Below, in pieces: positions 62,858 to 64,000 of a stretch of DNA of 64,000 bases; the first letter of the stretch is position 1, and the number at the start of each line of letters is the position of its first letter. The notes below the pieces were generated by a model. The model had not been told where the DNA came from and did no database searches. It worked only from the letters and a program-made list of their open reading frames with translations. The position numbers and the translations under genes were made by a program. This DNA comes from Comamonadaceae bacterium UBA4962 (GTDB taxonomy: Bacteria; Pseudomonadota; Gammaproteobacteria; Burkholderiales; Burkholderiaceae_C): positions 1 through 64,000 of the forward strand of contig DHAE01000018.1 of the NCBI GenBank assembly GCA_002397315.1. The letters run 5' to 3'.

Positions 62858-64000
62858 ATGCCCGTGAACCTCTCCGCCCCCGTTGCCGCCGACCTGCATC
62901 CGGTCGCCGGCGTCCGCATCGGCGTCACCGAAGCCGGCGTCCGCAAGGCAGGGCGCAAGGACGTGACCGTGTTCCTGCTGGACGAGGGCGCCACCGTGGC
63001 GGGCGTCTTCACCCAGAACCGTTTCTGCGCCGCGCCGGTGCAGGTCTGCCGCGAGCACCTCGCGCAGGGCGGCTCCGTGCGCGCCATCGTCGTCAACACC
63101 GGCAACGCCAATGCCGGTACCGGCGCCGACGGCCTGGCGCGGGCGCGCGCCACCTGCGAGGCGCTGGCCGGCCAGCTCGGCGTGCCGGCGGCGCAGGTGC
63201 TGCCGTTCTCGACCGGCGTCATCATGGAGCCGCTGCCCGTGGACCGCATCGTCGCGGGCCTGCCCGCCGCGATCGCCGACGCGCAGCCCGCGCACTGGGC
63301 CCGCGCCGCCGAAGGCATCATGACCACCGACACGCTGCCCAAGGCCTTCAGCACCCAGGTGCGCATCGGCGGCGCCACGGTCACGGTGACGGGCATCTCC
63401 AAGGGCGCGGGCATGATCCGTCCCAACATGGCGACCATGCTGGGCTTCCTGGCCACCGACGCCTGCATCGCCCCCGAGCTGGTGCAGCCGCTGGTGCGCG
63501 AGCTGGCCGATGCGTCGTTCAACCGCATCACCATCGACGGCGACACCTCCACCAACGACTCGTTCGTGCTGATGGCCACGCACCGCGCCGGCAATCCGGT
63601 GGTCGGTTCGCTCGACAGCGCCGATGGACAGGCCCTGGGCGCCGCGCTGCGCGAAGTGGCACAGAAGCTCGCCCAGGCCATCGTGCGCGACGGCGAGGGC
63701 GCCACCAAGTTCATCGCCATCCGCGTGGAGGGTGGCCGCACCGCCGAGGAGTGCCGCAAGGTGGGCTACGCCATCGCCCACTCCCCGCTCGTGAAGACCG
63801 CCTTCTTCGCCAGCGACCCGAACCTGGGCCGCATCCTGGCCGCCGTCGGCTACGCCGGCATCGACGACCTCGACCAGACCCGCATCGACCTTCACCTCGA
63901 CGACGTGCACGTGGCCGTGCAGGGCGGCCGCCATCCCGAGTACCGCGAAGAGGACGGCCAGCGCGTGATGAAGCAGAGCGAGATCACGGTGCGCGTGGGG
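62858..64000 (+). CDS. argJ: Bifunctional glutamate N-acetyltransferase ArgJ, C-terminus outside window
   Basis: 381 residues are visible. It opens VNLSAPVAADLHPVAGVRIGVTEAGVRKAGRKD. The self-cleavage site is in GISKGAGMIRPNMATMLGFLATDA (cleavage before the Thr of ATML), and TTDTLPKAF and DGDTSTNDSFVLMAT are further hallmarks. ArgJ recycles acetyl from acetylornithine to glutamate in arginine synthesis; ornithine is also the precursor of the hydroxamate units of the siderophore, though no genetic link is seen. AAGGAATTC precedes ATG 62858. The frame is still open at the window end. Confidence 0.96.
   Translation, partial: MPVNLSAPVAADLHPVAGVRIGVTEAGVRKAGRKDVTVFLLDEGATVAGVFTQNRFCAAPVQVCREHLAQGGSVRAIVVNTGNANAGTGADGLARARATCEALAGQLGVPAAQVLPFSTGVIMEPLPVDRIVAGLPAAIADAQPAHWARAAEGIMTTDTLPKAFSTQVRIGGATVTVTGISKGAGMIRPNMATMLGFLATDACIAPELVQPLVRELADASFNRITIDGDTSTNDSFVLMATHRAGNPVVGSLDSADGQALGAALREVAQKLAQAIVRDGEGATKFIAIRVEGGRTAEECRKVGYAIAHSPLVKTAFFASDPNLGRILAAVGYAGIDDLDQTRIDLHLDDVHVAVQGGRHPEYREEDGQRVMKQSEITVRVG

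Noticed and set aside
1..64000. CRISPR array, rRNA operon, prophage or toxin-antitoxin system
   Set aside because: No regularly spaced direct repeats, rRNA sequence, phage genes or paired small toxin genes were seen.

Overview
The window is about 70% GC and looks like a chromosomal segment of a Comamonadaceae betaproteobacterium, most likely Acidovorax/Paracidovorax or a close relative. This rests on the housekeeping gene types and order (petABC-sspA-sspB, secA followed by argJ, trpS next to an M50 protease), the long hairpin-type intergenic repeats, and a siderophore locus of the kind known from Acidovorax, Variovorax, Delftia and Cupriavidus. The genus is an inference; no database search was possible.

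Layout. (1) 1-3770, minus strand: an Hsp70-family chaperone cut by the window edge, its DUF2760 partner and a methyl-accepting chemotaxis protein. (2) 3886-41236: one contiguous NRPS-PKS siderophore locus of about 37 kb. It holds an ECF sigma factor behind a Fur box, a stand-alone FecR-type DUF4880 mini-protein, mbtH, a type II thioesterase, the assembly line, a TonB-dependent receptor, N-hydroxyornithine acetyl- and formyltransferases, a FhuF-like ferric reductase, a PvdE-like exporter, an ornithine N5-monooxygenase and an Sfp-type PPTase. The assembly line reads FAAL-ACP-C-A-PCP / KS-AT-KR-ACP / C-A(Ser)-PCP / C-A-PCP-E-C-A(Ser)-PCP / C-A-PCP-TE. (3) 41409-64000: housekeeping genes, namely two small uncharacterised proteins, trpS, an M50 protease, a second chemoreceptor, yciO-rnm-recJ, lolC-lolD, pdxA, mscL, petABC, sspA-sspB, tRNA-Thr, a DUF721 protein, an M23 peptidase, secA and the start of argJ.

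How the siderophore locus works together (inference). Low iron would release Fur from the sigma-gene promoter and the receptor promoter. The sigma factor would then fire three promoters that share TGAACA-N15/16-CGTCTTG: one ahead of mbtH and the megasynthases, and a divergent pair between fhuF and the exporter gene. The monooxygenase makes N5-hydroxyornithine and the two acyltransferases turn it into hydroxamates. The FAAL primes the line with a fatty acid, five A domains and one malonate-type extension build the chain, and the TE releases it. The exporter, receptor and FhuF protein handle secretion, uptake and iron release. The A-domain codes suggest a lipopeptide with two serines and three hydroxyornithine-type ligands, but only the serine calls are strong.

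Most striking features: the third NRPS is broken by a frame change inside its first A domain (21865/21856), and the shared ECF-type promoter motif gives a readable regulon for the sigma factor.
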